This document shows, piece after piece, positions 1-9,269 of a stretch of 64,000 nt of DNA. The stretch's first letter is position 1. Each line of letters starts with the position of its first letter. The position numbers and the translations under genes are program-made. The notes beneath the pieces are model-generated. The model did not search any database and was not told where the DNA came from. It saw only the letters and a program-made list of their open reading frames with translations. This DNA is from Streptomyces sp. 6-11-2. Lineage in GTDB: Bacteria; Actinomycetota; Actinomycetes; Streptomycetales; Streptomycetaceae. Location of the stretch: NCBI RefSeq assembly GCF_006540305.1, contig NZ_BJOR01000001.1, positions 3,224,001 through 3,288,000 on the forward strand. The letters are read 5' to 3'.

Positions 1-449
1 TGCGGGTGCTGAAATCGCCCGAGACCGCCGTGCACCTGGTGACGCTGCTGGAGGAGATGCCGGTCCAGGAGACCGTCGACGGCATCGCCGAACTGCGCGC
101 CGCCCGGCTGCCGGTGGGGCGCACCATCGTGAACATGGTGCGCCCGCAGGTGCTGGACGCGGGCGACCTGGAACTCGTACGGACCGCGTCGCGCACCGCG
201 CTCGCCCGGTCGCTGTCCTCCGCCGGGCTCGGCGGGGCGCGGCGCGGCCAGAACGCCGAGCGGCTGGTGGGTCCGCTGCTGGAGCAGGCCGAGGAGTACG
301 CCGAGCGTTACACGCTGGAGGAGGAGCAGCGGTCCGTGCTGAGCGAGCTGGGTCTGCCCCTGCACGAACTGCCGCTGCTCGCCGAGGGCATGGACCTGGC
401 GGGCCTGTACGAACTGGCGACCGAGCTGCGGAAGCAGGGGATGTCATGA
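1..449 (+). CDS. ArsA-family ATPase, C-terminal part (5' end outside window)
   Basis: The reading frame is open from the first base of the window, so the N-terminus and P-loop lie upstream. The visible 148 codons show the C-terminal part typical of ArsA/GET3-like anion-transport ATPases: a segment beginning SPETAVHLVTLLEEM, then an alternative-partner stretch RAARLPVGRTIVNMV, ending in an acidic helical tail. The stop overlaps the ATG of the next ArsA-like gene by 4 bp, so the two are probably translationally coupled and act as a heterodimeric ATPase pair. In Streptomyces this pair sits beside wblA. The transported or escorted substrate cannot be told from sequence. Confidence 0.8.
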   Translation, partial: RVLKSPETAVHLVTLLEEMPVQETVDGIAELRAARLPVGRTIVNMVRPQVLDAGDLELVRTASRTALARSLSSAGLGGARRGQNAERLVGPLLEQAEEYAERYTLEEEQRSVLSELGLPLHELPLLAEGMDLAGLYELATELRKQGMS

Positions 450-1822
450 GCCCGGACCCGGCACCCGCGCGGGAGACCACGCGCACCTCCGCCCCCGCGC
501 ACGACGGTGTCCGTCATCTGGCGCCCACGCGCGCGCTCGAGGTCGACCCGCTGCTCGACGACCCGACGACGCGGATCGTGGTGTGCTGCGGCTCGGGCGG
601 GGTCGGCAAGACCACCACCGCGGCGGCGCTCGGCCTGCGCGCCGCCGAGCGCGGCCGCAAGGTGGTCGTCCTGACCATCGACCCGGCCCGCCGGCTCGCC
701 CAGTCCATGGGCATCGACTCCCTGGACAACGTCCCGCGCCGGGTGAAGGGCACCGAGGGCGAGGGCGAGCTGCACGCCATGATGCTCGACATGAAGCGCA
801 CCTTCGACGAGGTCGTCGAGGCGCACGCGGACCCCGAGCGGGCGGCCGCGATCCTGGCCAACCCGTTCTACCAGTCGCTCTCCGCCGGCTTCGCGGGCAC
901 GCAGGAGTACATGGCGATGGAGAAGCTGGGCCAGCTGCGGGCCCGGGACGAGTGGGACCTCATCGTCGTCGACACCCCGCCGTCCCGCTCGGCCCTGGAC
1001 TTCCTGGACGCGCCCAAGCGGCTCGGTTCCTTCCTCGACGGCCGGCTGATCCGGCTGCTGACGGCCCCGGCGAAGCTGGGCGGGCGCGCGGGGATGAAGT
1101 TCCTGAACGTCGGGATGTCGATGATGACCGGCACGCTCGGCAAGCTGCTGGGCGGTCAACTGCTGAAGGACGTCCAGACGTTCGTGGCCGCGATGGACAC
1201 GACCTTCGGCGGCTTCCGTACCCGCGCGGACGCCACGTACAAGCTGCTCCAGGCGCCGGGAACCGCGTTCCTGGTGGTCGCGGCCCCGGAGCGGGACGCG
1301 CTGCGCGAGGCCGCGTACTTCGTGGAGCGGCTGGCCGCGGAGAAGATGCCGCTGGCCGGTCTGGTGCTCAACCGGGTGCACGGCAGCGGTGCCGGTGACC
1401 TGTCGGCCGAGCGGGCGCTCGCCGCCGCGGAAAATCTTGAGGAGTCCCGCATTGTGGATCAGCGGGACGGGAAAGCTGGACTTCGTAACTCTCCCGCAAC
1501 GTACGGCAGTTCAGACTCTCTCGCTGCTCATCCCGATTCCGGTGCGCCTCCCGCGGACCCCGAGGCGCCCGCCGACGACGACTTCGAACCGGAGCCGTCC
1601 GTCGACCAGGTCACCGCGGGCCTGCTGAGGCTGCATGCCGAGCGCATGCAGCTGCTCTCCCGTGAGCAGCGCACGCGTGACCGCTTCACGGCCCTGCATC
1701 CCGAGGTGGCGGTGGCCGAAGTGGCCGCGCTGCCCGGGGATGTGCACGACCTCGTGGGACTGCGGGACATCGGAAACCGGCTCGCGGAACACCGCCACGA
1801 GCTGCCCGAGCCGGGCGCCTGA
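446..1822 (+). CDS. ArsA-family ATPase, second subunit
   Basis: 458 aa. A deviant Walker A motif GSGGVGKTT (Lys55) and a switch-like DPARRLAQSMG place it in the ArsA/MinD-type P-loop group. VVDTPPSRSALDFLDAP follows as the Walker B/switch II region, and LVLNRV is the usual adenine-side strand. The C-terminal third (from about residue 340) is less conserved, Asp/Glu/Pro-rich and then helical. The start ATG overlaps the upstream ArsA-like stop (ATGA), supporting coupled translation. Unlike arsenite-pump ArsA there is one P-loop per polypeptide, so two genes would supply the two halves. Role is inferred as cytoplasmic ATPase; no arsenic genes are nearby. Confidence 0.85.
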   Translation: MSPDPAPARETTRTSAPAHDGVRHLAPTRALEVDPLLDDPTTRIVVCCGSGGVGKTTTAAALGLRAAERGRKVVVLTIDPARRLAQSMGIDSLDNVPRRVKGTEGEGELHAMMLDMKRTFDEVVEAHADPERAAAILANPFYQSLSAGFAGTQEYMAMEKLGQLRARDEWDLIVVDTPPSRSALDFLDAPKRLGSFLDGRLIRLLTAPAKLGGRAGMKFLNVGMSMMTGTLGKLLGGQLLKDVQTFVAAMDTTFGGFRTRADATYKLLQAPGTAFLVVAAPERDALREAAYFVERLAAEKMPLAGLVLNRVHGSGAGDLSAERALAAAENLEESRIVDQRDGKAGLRNSPATYGSSDSLAAHPDSGAPPADPEAPADDDFEPEPSVDQVTAGLLRLHAERMQLLSREQRTRDRFTALHPEVAVAEVAALPGDVHDLVGLRDIGNRLAEHRHELPEPGA

Positions 1823-1960
1823 CGCGCGCCCGCCGGGGGCTTCCGCGGTCCCTCCCCGCGGCTGGACAACCGCGGGCACACGGACTCACGAACACACGGA
1901 CTCACGAACACACGGACGACCGCGGCCCGCCCAGGAAGGACGACGCCTCAGCCCCACCGC

Positions 1961-2299
1961 TCAGCCGACCGCCGCGTAGTCCTCGTACACCTGGTCGTCG
2001 GCGAGGGACACCAGTCCCGCGCCCCGCTCGTACTCCATGCGCGCGGTCTCCAGCAGCCGGCGCCAGGAGGTCACGGTCGGCCGCCGGCGCAGCAGTGCGC
2101 GACGCTCACGCTCCGTCATTCCCCCCCAGACGCCGAACTCGACGCGGTTGTCGAGCGCGTCGGCGAGACATTCGGTGCGAACCGGGCATCCGGTGCACAC
2201 CGCCTTGGCCCTGTTCTGCGCTGCTCCCTGAACGAACAGTTCATCCGGATCGGTAGTGCGACAGGCCGCCTGCGCACTCCAGTCGGTTACCCAGCCCAT
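1961..2299 (-). CDS. wblA: WhiB-like iron-sulfur transcription factor WblA
   Basis: 112 aa. The four cluster-binding cysteines are Cys13, Cys35, Cys38 and Cys44 (C-x21-C-x2-C-x5-C), followed by the GVWGG turn and a basic RRALLRRRP stretch expected to contact DNA. I chose the ATG giving MGWVTDW because a GGGAGAGGA ribosome site lies just upstream and because I recall S. coelicolor WblA beginning this way at the same length. An ATG 57 nt further upstream would add 19 residues. WblA is a pleiotropic regulator that represses antibiotic production and is needed for aerial-hypha maturation. It binds a 4Fe-4S cluster and is expected to act with the principal sigma factor. Confidence 0.93.
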   Translation of the reverse strand: MGWVTDWSAQAACRTTDPDELFVQGAAQNRAKAVCTGCPVRTECLADALDNRVEFGVWGGMTERERRALLRRRPTVTSWRRLLETARMEYERGAGLVSLADDQVYEDYAAVG

Positions 2300-2940
2300 A
2301 CCGGCGCCGTCCTCTCCCGAATCGAGGCTCCCCCACGGCGGCAGCGGCATATTCACCGCCGCCAGTTGAGGACGTTACGGAAGGTGGGCACGGCGCAACA
2401 CCCCCAGCGGGCCCAATCTTGAATGGCCCGAACGGACTATGGGTAAGCGGCAGATCACCCGGGGGAGTGAGCTGGCGACATGCGCGACATTCCCGGCACA
2501 GTAGGGCAGTTACGGTGCGCGGCAACGGACACCGGATGACACACAGGGTGAATTCAGGCACGTATCCCACACGCCCCGACCGCGCGCCCCGACATCACCC
2601 GGACCACCCGACCAAAAAAGTCGAACGGAGCCGGAACGTTTCGGAGCCGCCGGACGTATGGATACGTGGCCGCACCGCTGTGACAGTCGAGAGCAGCTTA
2701 GGCCAAGGCATATACGCGTGTCCGGCGAATGAGAACGTAGACCCCCTCACGTTGCCGTGCCTCACGCGGCACCAGGGGGCCGTGTTCGACAGTTGGGGCG
2801 GCGTGCCGCGTCCGGGAGGTCACCGTGCGCATTGCGGTGTCGCCTGCACGAACGCCCCCGGATGTCACGATCCTGCATTCGAACATTCCGAGGAGCCCCG
2901 CTCCGTCGGATCGCACATCACTACGGATTAGGCTGCCCCC
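2300..2940. promoter_or_regulatory. Long divergent intergenic region between wblA and the penicillin-binding protein gene
   Basis: About 640 bp without a convincing gene. It must hold the wblA promoter with a long leader on the minus strand and the promoter of the penicillin-binding protein on the plus strand. Open frames across it lack ribosome sites and have poor codon bias. I saw no strong hairpin or recognisable operator. Confidence 0.5.
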
Positions 2941-5190
2941 ATGCCAAAGAAGCGCTCGGGCGGTGGTCTGTCGCCAACGCAGCAGGCCGCCAAGTTCCTC
3001 GGTGTCAGTGTGCTCGCGGGAGCCGTGATGGCGGGCATCGCACTGCCCGCGGCCGGTGCGCTGGGCCTGGCCGCCAAGGGGTCGGCCACGGGGTTCGACG
3101 ACATCCCGGCCAATCTCAAGCGTCCGCCGCTCAGTCAGCGGACCACGATCCTGGACAACAAGGGCGGGCAGATCGCCCAGGTCTACTCCCGCGACCGTAC
3201 GGTGGTCCAGCTGAAGGACATCTCGCCGTACATGCAGAAGGCGCTCGTCGCGATCGAGGACTCGCGCTTCTACGAGCACGGCGCGATCGACCTGAAGGGC
3301 GTGCTGCGCGCGCTCAACAAGAACGCGCAGAGCGGCGGGGTCTCCGAGGGCGCCTCCACACTCACCCAGCAGTACGTGAAGAACGTCTTCGTCGAGGAGG
3401 CCGGCGACGACCCGACGAAGGTCGCGGAAGCCACCCAGCAGACCATCGGCCGCAAGATCAAGGAACTGAAGTTCGCGATCCAGGTCGAGCAGGACCTGGG
3501 CAAGAAGAAGATCCTCGAGAACTACCTGAACATCACGTTCTTCGGCCAGCAGGCCTACGGCGTCGAGGCCGCCTCCCAGCGCTACTTCTCCAAGCACGCC
3601 AAGGATCTGACCCTGCCCGAGGCGGCGCTTCTCGCCGGCATCGTCCAGTCCCCGAGCCGCTACGACCCGGTCAACGACGAGGCCGAGGCCACCAAGCGGC
3701 GCAACGTCGTCCTGCAGCGCATGGCCAGTGTCGGCGACATCTCGCAGGCGGAGGCCGACAAGGCCAAGAAGGAGCCGCTGGGCCTGAAGGTCACCCAGCC
3801 GCGCAACGGCTGCATCACGGCGATCAGGGGCGCGGGCTTCTTCTGCGACTACGTCCGCGAAGTCTTCATGAACGACCCGGTGTTCGGTAAGACCCGGACG
3901 GACCGGGCGAAGATCTGGAACCGCGGTGGTCTGACGATCCGCACGACGCTCGACCCTCAGGCGCAGGATTCCCTGGAGAAGTCCGTCCACAACCACGTCA
4001 ACGCGAGCGACGCCGTGGCCACGGCCGCAACCATCGTCGAGCCCGGCACCGGCAAGATCCTCGCCATGGGCCAGTCCCGTCCGTACGGCTTCGGCAAGAA
4101 CGAGACCCAGATCAACCTCTCGGTGGACAAGGCCATGGGCGGTGGCGCCGGCTACCAGCCCGGTTCCACGTTCAAGCCGATCGTGGCCGCGGCCGCCATC
4201 GAGGGCGGCAAGCCCGCGACTCAGGAGTACTCCTCGCCCTACCGGATGCCGTACCCGAGCCCGATCGCCGCCTGCGACGGCAAGAACTGGGTGAACACGA
4301 AGGGCTCCGATCTCACCAACGAGAACGAGACGGAGGTCGGCCCGTACGGCATGAAGGAGGCGACCGCCAAGTCGGTCAACACCTACTACGTGCAGCTGAT
4401 CAGCGACATCGGCATCTGCCCGGTGAAGAACATGGCCAACAAGATGGGCGTGGCGCGCGCGGACGGCACGCCGATCGAGCAGAACCCGTCGATCGCGCTC
4501 GGCACCCAGGAGGTGTCGCCGCTGACCATGGCGAGCGGGTACGCCACGTTCGCCTCCCGCGGCACGTACTGCACCCCGATCGCCATCGAGTCGATCACTC
4601 AGACCACCGGCAACCAGAAGAAGTCCCTCGCCGTCCCGAAGTCGACCTGCTCCCGGGCGATGTCGGAGACCACCGCCGACACGATCAACACGCTCCTGAA
4701 GGGTGTGGTCGAGGACGGTACGGGCACACAGGCCGGCCTCGGCGACCGTGCCAGCGCGGGCAAGACAGGTACGACGGACTTCCGCTTCGCGGCCTGGTTC
4801 GTCGGCTACACGCCGAACATGGCGGGCGCGGTCTGGGTCGGCGACCCGGCGCACCAGCGGCGCATGGTCGACATCACCATCGGCGGCACCCCCTATGCGA
4901 AGGTCTTCGGTGGCCAGGTCCCCGGCCCGATCTGGCGCGACATGATGTCGGGTGCGCTGGCGGGCAAGGACGCCCCGTCCTTCAACCTCGTGAACATCCC
5001 GGACCCCGTGAAGGAAGAGGACAAGCACAAGGGCAGGGACCGGGGAGACGAGCACGGGAACGGCGGCGACAACGGGGGGAACAACGGCCGTGGCCCCTTC
5101 CCGAACCCGTCCATCACCCTCCCGGAGGGCTTCTTCCAGGGCCAGAACGGCGGACCGCGAGGCAACGGCAACGGAGGAGGCCACGGCTGA
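2941..5190 (+). CDS. Class A penicillin-binding protein (transglycosylase/transpeptidase)
   Basis: 749 aa bifunctional peptidoglycan synthase anchored in the membrane, active domains outside the cell. An N-terminal membrane segment (about residues 19-45) is followed by a GT51 glycosyltransferase domain with the catalytic motif EDSRFYEHGAID (Glu106) and, further on, GKKKILENYLN. The penicillin-binding domain has S409-T-F-K412, S478-V-N480 and K608-T-G-T611, so all transpeptidase motifs are intact. The C-terminal 75 residues are low-complexity, rich in Gly, Asn and Asp. The ATG at 2941 is the first in frame; its ribosome site is weak. Length is normal for Streptomyces class A enzymes. Confidence 0.93.
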   Translation: MPKKRSGGGLSPTQQAAKFLGVSVLAGAVMAGIALPAAGALGLAAKGSATGFDDIPANLKRPPLSQRTTILDNKGGQIAQVYSRDRTVVQLKDISPYMQKALVAIEDSRFYEHGAIDLKGVLRALNKNAQSGGVSEGASTLTQQYVKNVFVEEAGDDPTKVAEATQQTIGRKIKELKFAIQVEQDLGKKKILENYLNITFFGQQAYGVEAASQRYFSKHAKDLTLPEAALLAGIVQSPSRYDPVNDEAEATKRRNVVLQRMASVGDISQAEADKAKKEPLGLKVTQPRNGCITAIRGAGFFCDYVREVFMNDPVFGKTRTDRAKIWNRGGLTIRTTLDPQAQDSLEKSVHNHVNASDAVATAATIVEPGTGKILAMGQSRPYGFGKNETQINLSVDKAMGGGAGYQPGSTFKPIVAAAAIEGGKPATQEYSSPYRMPYPSPIAACDGKNWVNTKGSDLTNENETEVGPYGMKEATAKSVNTYYVQLISDIGICPVKNMANKMGVARADGTPIEQNPSIALGTQEVSPLTMASGYATFASRGTYCTPIAIESITQTTGNQKKSLAVPKSTCSRAMSETTADTINTLLKGVVEDGTGTQAGLGDRASAGKTGTTDFRFAAWFVGYTPNMAGAVWVGDPAHQRRMVDITIGGTPYAKVFGGQVPGPIWRDMMSGALAGKDAPSFNLVNIPDPVKEEDKHKGRDRGDEHGNGGDNGGNNGRGPFPNPSITLPEGFFQGQNGGPRGNGNGGGHG

Positions 5191-5247
5191 CGGGCAGGTG
5201 GCCTGACGGGCGGGCGGCGGGGGCGCCTCCCGCCGCCTCAGTCACAG

Positions 5248-5282
5248 CGAAGGGGCGCCGGCGGATGGCCGGCGCCCCTTCG
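5248..5282. terminator. Bidirectional terminator hairpin
   Basis: Perfect 15-bp stem (5248-5262 with 5268-5282) and a 5-nt loop, between the convergent penicillin-binding-protein and YqeY-like genes. No U-tract, as usual in Streptomyces. Confidence 0.75.
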
Positions 5283-5320
5283 TCGTACGTACCCGGGTCC
5301 GTCCCCGGGGACCGGCCGGG

Positions 5321-5785
5321 TCAGCCGGCCAGAAGCTTCTTGACCGCGGCGGCGACACGGCCGCCCTCGGCCTGGCCCGCGACCTGGGGGTTCACGATCT
5401 TCATGACCGCGCCCATGGCCCGCGGCCCCTCCGCGCCGGCGGCCTTCGCCTCCTCCACGGCCTGGGCGACGATCCGGTCCAGCTCCTCGTCGGACATCTG
5501 CTTGGGCAGGTACGCGGCGAGCAGCTCGCCCTCCGCCTTCTCCCGCTCGGCCGACTCGGGGCGACCACCCTGGGCGAAGGCCTCGGCCGCCTCCCGGCGC
5601 TTCTTGGCCTCCTTGGTGATCACCTTGAGGACCTCGTCGTCGGAGAGCTCACGCTTCTCCTTGCCCGCGACCTCCTCCTTGGTGATCGCGGCGAGCGTCA
5701 GCCGGAGCGTCGAGGAGCGGAGCTCGTCACGCTCCTTGATCGCGGCGTTGAGGTCATCGTGCAGCTTCGACTTGAGCGTGGTCAT
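5321..5785 (-). CDS. GatB/YqeY family protein
   Basis: 154 aa. It starts MTTLKSKLHDDLNAAIKERD and contains the family hallmarks LRLTLAAI, the EAEREKAEGELLAAYLP-like region (here ESAEREKAEGELLAAYLPKQ) and the C-terminal GAVMKIVNPQVAGQAEG segment. YqeY proteins share the tRNA-binding tail domain of the GatB amidotransferase subunit but are free-standing and of uncertain role. A longer frame exists upstream (to 5971), but the ATG at 5785 matches the family's start and the upstream residues look non-coding. No strong ribosome site. It overlaps nothing, and faces the metallophosphoesterase gene divergently. Confidence 0.88.
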   Translation of the reverse strand: MTTLKSKLHDDLNAAIKERDELRSSTLRLTLAAITKEEVAGKEKRELSDDEVLKVITKEAKKRREAAEAFAQGGRPESAEREKAEGELLAAYLPKQMSDEELDRIVAQAVEEAKAAGAEGPRAMGAVMKIVNPQVAGQAEGGRVAAAVKKLLAG

Positions 5786-5936
5786 GAGTTTGATTGTCGC
5801 AGGTACGGCAAGGCTCCCGCGCGCCGATTTACGGAGCCCGGCGGTACGCCGACCCCCGGGCGGGGCCCGCGCGTTGGCGCCGTGGCGGCCCACGGGCGAT
5901 TTCCGCCGCACGGCATGGGCCTGAGACGATGGACAC

Positions 5937-6863
5937 ATGCGCGCGCGATACGGAGTACCCCTGGGCATCACGGCGGTCGCGGCCGCCGGTCTCCTCTACT
6001 CGGCGGGGTTCGAAGCCCGCTCCTTCCGCCTGCGGCGGGTGACGGTCCCGGTCCTGCCCTCCGGCATGCGCCCCCTGCGCGTCCTTCAGGTCTCCGACAT
6101 CCACATGGTCGGCGGCCAGCGCAAGAAGCAGCGCTGGCTGCGCTCGCTCGCCGGGCTGCGCCCCGACTTCGTGATCAACACGGGTGACAACCTGTCCGAC
6201 CCGGAAGGCGTGCCGGAGGTTCTCGACGCCCTCGGCCCGCTGATGGAGTTCCCGGGGGCGTACGTCTTCGGCTCCAACGACTACTACGGTCCCAAGCTGC
6301 GCAACCCCGCCCGCTACCTGCTGGAGAAGACCAGCGGCCGGCACGGCCTGAACGGCAACGCGCCCGCCGTCGGGGTGATCCACAACCCGTGGGAGGACCT
6401 GCGGGACGGCTTCGACGCGGCCGGCTGGCTCAACCTGACGAACACGCGCGGCGCCCTGAAGCTCGAGGGCCTCTCGGTGGAGCTGACGGGCCTGGACGAC
6501 CCCCACATCAAGAGGGACCGCTACGCCAGGGTGGCAGGCGGCCCGTCCGCCGCGGCGGACTTCTCGATGGGCGTGGTGCACGCCCCGTACCTGCGCGTCC
6601 TGGACGCCTTCACGGCCGACGACTACCCCCTGGTCCTGGCCGGCCACACCCACGGCGGCCAGCTCTGCATCCCCTTCTACGGCGCCCTGGTCACCAACTG
6701 CGACCTGGACACCGACCGGGTGAAGGGCCTGTCCACCCACACCGCCGAGGGCCGCACGTCCTACCTGCACGTCTCCGCCGGCTGCGGCACCAACCGCTAC
6801 ACCCCGGTCCGCTTCGCCTGCCCGCCGGAGGCGACGCTGCTGACGCTGGTGGGGCGGGAGTGA
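5937..6863 (+). CDS. Membrane-anchored metallophosphoesterase
   Basis: 308 aa calcineurin-like phosphoesterase. An N-terminal hydrophobic anchor (about residues 7-24) is followed by the metal-binding motifs in order: QVSDIHM (D-x-H), NTGDNLSD (GDN), GSNDYYG (variant of GNHD/E), then GHTHGGQLC. Cys and Tyr near the end (GCGTNRYTPVRF) match the YaeI/YkuE-like subgroup, which is exported and acts on phosphodiesters such as lipid-linked substrates. Substrate here is unknown. Divergent from the YqeY-like gene with about 150 bp between starts. Confidence 0.88.
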   Translation: MRARYGVPLGITAVAAAGLLYSAGFEARSFRLRRVTVPVLPSGMRPLRVLQVSDIHMVGGQRKKQRWLRSLAGLRPDFVINTGDNLSDPEGVPEVLDALGPLMEFPGAYVFGSNDYYGPKLRNPARYLLEKTSGRHGLNGNAPAVGVIHNPWEDLRDGFDAAGWLNLTNTRGALKLEGLSVELTGLDDPHIKRDRYARVAGGPSAAADFSMGVVHAPYLRVLDAFTADDYPLVLAGHTHGGQLCIPFYGALVTNCDLDTDRVKGLSTHTAEGRTSYLHVSAGCGTNRYTPVRFACPPEATLLTLVGRE

Positions 6864-6989
6864 CGCGGTAGCGGTACGGGCCCGGGGGCGGCGACGGCGG
6901 GCGGCGACGGTTTCTCACCGCACGGCAATCCGTAACCCAAACGGACTACACGAATCGCCCCCTATGTCCACCCTCTCTACCGTGAGGAC

Positions 6990-7826
6990 ATGGCCGCCGA
7001 GACCCCCGAAACACCCGAAGTGCCGGAGATATCCTCTCCGACGCCTTTCATGCCTCGGGACATACCGGAGCTTCCCGCGATCCCGGGCATCGTCAAGCTG
7101 ATGCCCCCCTCCTTCGTCCCCCCGACCGCCGTCGTGCCGCCCGCCCGCCGCCTCGGAGCGGCGGCCTACCGTCTCCTCACGGCCGCGGCGATCACGGCCG
7201 CGGTGGCCGTGGAACTGCACCTCGGCTCCCCGGCCCGCGTCCTGAGCGTGTTCGCGATCCAGAGCAACATCCTCCTGGCCCTGGTCCTCTTCCTCTCGGC
7301 CCGCAGGGCCCGGACGGCCCGCCCGCCCCTGCCGGCCTCGCTGACCGGAGCGACCGTGCTCTACGCCCTGATCACGGCGCTCGTGCACCACGCGCTCCTG
7401 GCCCGCACATCGCCGGCGTTCTCGATCACGGGCGAGCCCGGCACCCACCCGCTCTGGCAGAAGGCCGCCAGCGTGATCCTGCTGACGGCCGCCCCCATCG
7501 CCGCCCTCCTGGACTGGCTCCTGCTCACCGTGCCCGACCACCTCCACCTGCGCCAGGCCGCACCGTGGCTGCTCTACCCCCTGGCCTACCTGGCCTTCTC
7601 CCTCACCCGCGGCGAACTGCTCCCCGCCGACTCCCCCGACCGCTACCTCCACCCCTTCCTGGACGTCTCCCAGCACGGCTACAAGCACGTCCTCGCCAGC
7701 GCCCTCCTCCTGGGCCTCGCCTTCTACGCCCTGGCCCTCCTCCTCGTAGCCGTCGACCACACCCGCCCGAACCCGATCCGCCGCCGCGCCAAAACCGGAT
7801 TTCGCCTCTGGCCACCAGTGGGCTAA
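6990..7826 (+). CDS. Pr6Pr-type integral membrane protein
   Basis: 278 aa, mostly hydrophobic. A 49-residue Pro-rich cytoplasmic leader precedes about six membrane spans, starting near [17 protein letters not shown]. Features of the Pr6Pr/FAR-17a-like family visible here are [14 protein letters not shown] in the second span, [10 protein letters not shown] with paired histidines, and [10 protein letters not shown] before a loop carrying YLHPFLDV. Function in bacteria is unknown; eukaryotic AIG1/ADTRP relatives are membrane hydrolases of fatty-acid esters. The Pro-rich N-terminus is unusually long. It ends 33 bp before the tRNA-Pro gene. Confidence 0.78.
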   Translation: MAAETPETPEVPEISSPTPFMPRDIPELPAIPGIVKLMPPSFVPPTAVVPPARRLGAAAYRLLTAAAITAAVAVELHLGSPARVLSVFAIQSNILLALVLFLSARRARTARPPLPASLTGATVLYALITALVHHALLARTSPAFSITGEPGTHPLWQKAASVILLTAAPIAALLDWLLLTVPDHLHLRQAAPWLLYPLAYLAFSLTRGELLPADSPDRYLHPFLDVSQHGYKHVLASALLLGLAFYALALLLVAVDHTRPNPIRRRAKTGFRLWPPVG

Positions 7827-7859
7827 AGTAAACGTCGTCGCCGCGACAAGCAGCGACAT

Positions 7860-7933
7860 CGGGGTGTGGCGCAGCTTGGCAGCGCGCTTCGTTCGGGACG
7901 AAGAGGTCGTGGGTTCAAATCCCGCCACCCCGA
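7860..7933 (+). tRNA. tRNA-Pro (anticodon CGG)
   Basis: Folded by hand. The acceptor stem is CGGGGTG/CACCCCG, the D stem GCGC/GCGC, the anticodon stem CTTCG/CGAAG with loop TTCGGGA (anticodon 7894-7896), the T stem GTGGG/CCCGC with loop TTCAAAT, and the discriminator A7933. CCA is not encoded. Its 3' 44 bases are part of the 45-bp attachment repeat, so after integration the 3' half is supplied by the mobile element and the gene stays intact. Confidence 0.96.
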
Positions 7934-7934
7934 C
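7890..7934 (+). repeat. attL: left 45-bp attachment repeat
   Basis: Identical over 45 bases to 12877-12921. It runs from inside the anticodon stem to just past the discriminator base of tRNA-Pro. Identity ends at 7935 (g against a). Confidence 0.93.
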
Positions 7935-7940
7935 GCTAGT

Positions 7941-7976
7941 CAGAGGCCCATTCGCATGATCGCGAATGGGCCTCTG
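7941..7976 (+). terminator. tRNA-Pro terminator, element-borne copy
   Basis: 36-nt hairpin beginning CAGAGGCCCATTCGC and ending in its complement. A near-copy lies at the same distance past the right attachment repeat (12928-12963), differing only by compensated changes near the loop. Confidence 0.8.
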
Positions 7977-7985
7977 TCGTGCTCG

Positions 7986-8006
7986 GGGGGCCAAACAGGG
8001 GGCCAA
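7986..8006 (+). repeat. Left 21-bp repeat, candidate integrase arm site
   Basis: The 21-bp sequence, containing GGCCAAACAGGGGGCCAA, recurs exactly at 12753-12773 in the same orientation. It lies 51 bp inside attL, and its partner lies 103 bp inside attR. Each copy is itself a tandem of two GGGGGCCAA units. The placement suits arm-type integrase or Xis sites of the circular form. No function is proven. Confidence 0.5.
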
Positions 8007-8016
8007 AGGATTCTGA

Positions 8017-9198
8017 TCAAGCCTCGCGGGCGGTTGCCTCGCGCCGCTGAGCAAAGATCACGTCCATGGCCTCCGCGCCCTGCGTGATGACCGGCCGGAG
8101 CTGCTTGCGGTAGACGGCCTCTGTCGTCGCCTGGCTCGTGTGCCCGACTAGCTGCGCGATGCGCTCCAGCGGGATCCCGTGGTCCGAGAGCAGCGAGACG
8201 AAGCTGTGCCGCAGCTCGCGCGGCGTCCACTCCGGTTCCAGTCCGGCCCTCTTGACGATGGCCTTGAAGTCACGCCGGACGTTGGCCGCATCGAGCGGCT
8301 CACCGGTCCGGGATGTGAAGACGCAACCGGTCGGACTCCACTCCATCCCTCTCGATGCCCGCTCCTGCTTCTGCCACCGCTTGTGCTCCTCGAGGACGTC
8401 GACCACCTGCCTCGGCAAGGCGATGGTCCGACGGCTCTTTCTGGTCTTGGTCTCGCCATGCTTGCGCACCGAGCGCCACACGGCGACGTGGGGCGGAATG
8501 CCGCCCTGCGTCTCCAGAAAGACGTGATCCCAGGTGAGGGGCCGCGCCTCCTCCGTGCGTACGCCGCTGAGGAGCGAGAGCACCAGGTAGGCGTACAGCC
8601 GTGACGGGCGTGCGGACGTGAGCACGGCTTTCGCCTGCTCCAGGTTCAACGCCTTGCTCGGGCGCCCCGGACGCCCTTCCGGCGCGGTAACAAGTAGGGC
8701 GACGTTCCGCGCGGCCTTGTCTCTGCGCTGAGCGTGCTCGATGGAACGGCGCAGGATGGCGAGCAGGTCACGCAGGCTCCGCGTCGCGAGGAATTCGGCC
8801 CTGCCGTCCAGCCAGTCGTCGACGTCGTCCGCGCTGAGATCCTTCAGCTTGGCCCTGCCGATGAGCGGGAGGAGGTGCTTGTTCGCCATCGCGCGGTTCT
8901 TGCCGATGGTGCCCTTCTCGTCGCGTCCTTTGAGCCCGCGTTCCAGCCAGTCGTTTACCGCGTCGGCCACGGTGTAGTTGGCCGGCGTCTTGACGCCCGA
9001 CTGCACTTCCTTCTTGAGGTCTCGGATCTTCTGGCGGACCTCGGTCTTGGTCTTGCCGTACACCTTCGGCCGACGGCGCTTGCCGTTCGGGGCGTACCCG
9101 AGGGACACGGCGCCCACGTAGCGGTTCTTCGCCGCGTCCCAGTAGATCGTGTCGTCACCGTGGCCAGCCCTGCGGGCACGCTTCGGGGTCTCTGTCAT
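8017..9198 (-). CDS. Tyrosine-type site-specific integrase
   Basis: 393 aa. The N-terminal arm-binding region (about 20-75) contains YVGAVSLGYAPNGKRRR, followed by a SAM-like core-binding domain (about 78-165) and the catalytic domain. Catalytic residues visible are Arg214 (SGVRTEEARPL), Arg330-His331 (RELRHSF), His353 (LVGHTS) and Tyr363 (AVYRKQ). The first position of the H-x-x-R box is Arg327, a change I have seen in Streptomyces element integrases. The ATG at 9198 was preferred over the one at 9231 because GGAGAACACCAC precedes it. Its stop lies about 80 bp from attL, and xis is upstream, the standard pSAM2-like order. It should recombine attP with tRNA-Pro. Confidence 0.93.
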   Translation of the reverse strand: MTETPKRARRAGHGDDTIYWDAAKNRYVGAVSLGYAPNGKRRRPKVYGKTKTEVRQKIRDLKKEVQSGVKTPANYTVADAVNDWLERGLKGRDEKGTIGKNRAMANKHLLPLIGRAKLKDLSADDVDDWLDGRAEFLATRSLRDLLAILRRSIEHAQRRDKAARNVALLVTAPEGRPGRPSKALNLEQAKAVLTSARPSRLYAYLVLSLLSGVRTEEARPLTWDHVFLETQGGIPPHVAVWRSVRKHGETKTRKSRRTIALPRQVVDVLEEHKRWQKQERASRGMEWSPTGCVFTSRTGEPLDAANVRRDFKAIVKRAGLEPEWTPRELRHSFVSLLSDHGIPLERIAQLVGHTSQATTEAVYRKQLRPVITQGAEAMDVIFAQRREATAREA

Positions 9199-9269
9199 GT
9201 GGTGTTCTCCAAGCGAGCGGGCCGCGCCCAATGGCGCGGCCCGGTTGATGCGAACGGACGGAGGTGAAG

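Noticed and set aside
2698..5184. 828-codon minus-strand open frame
   Set aside because: Antisense of the penicillin-binding protein gene; Arg/Val/Leu/Gly-biased shadow without motifs.
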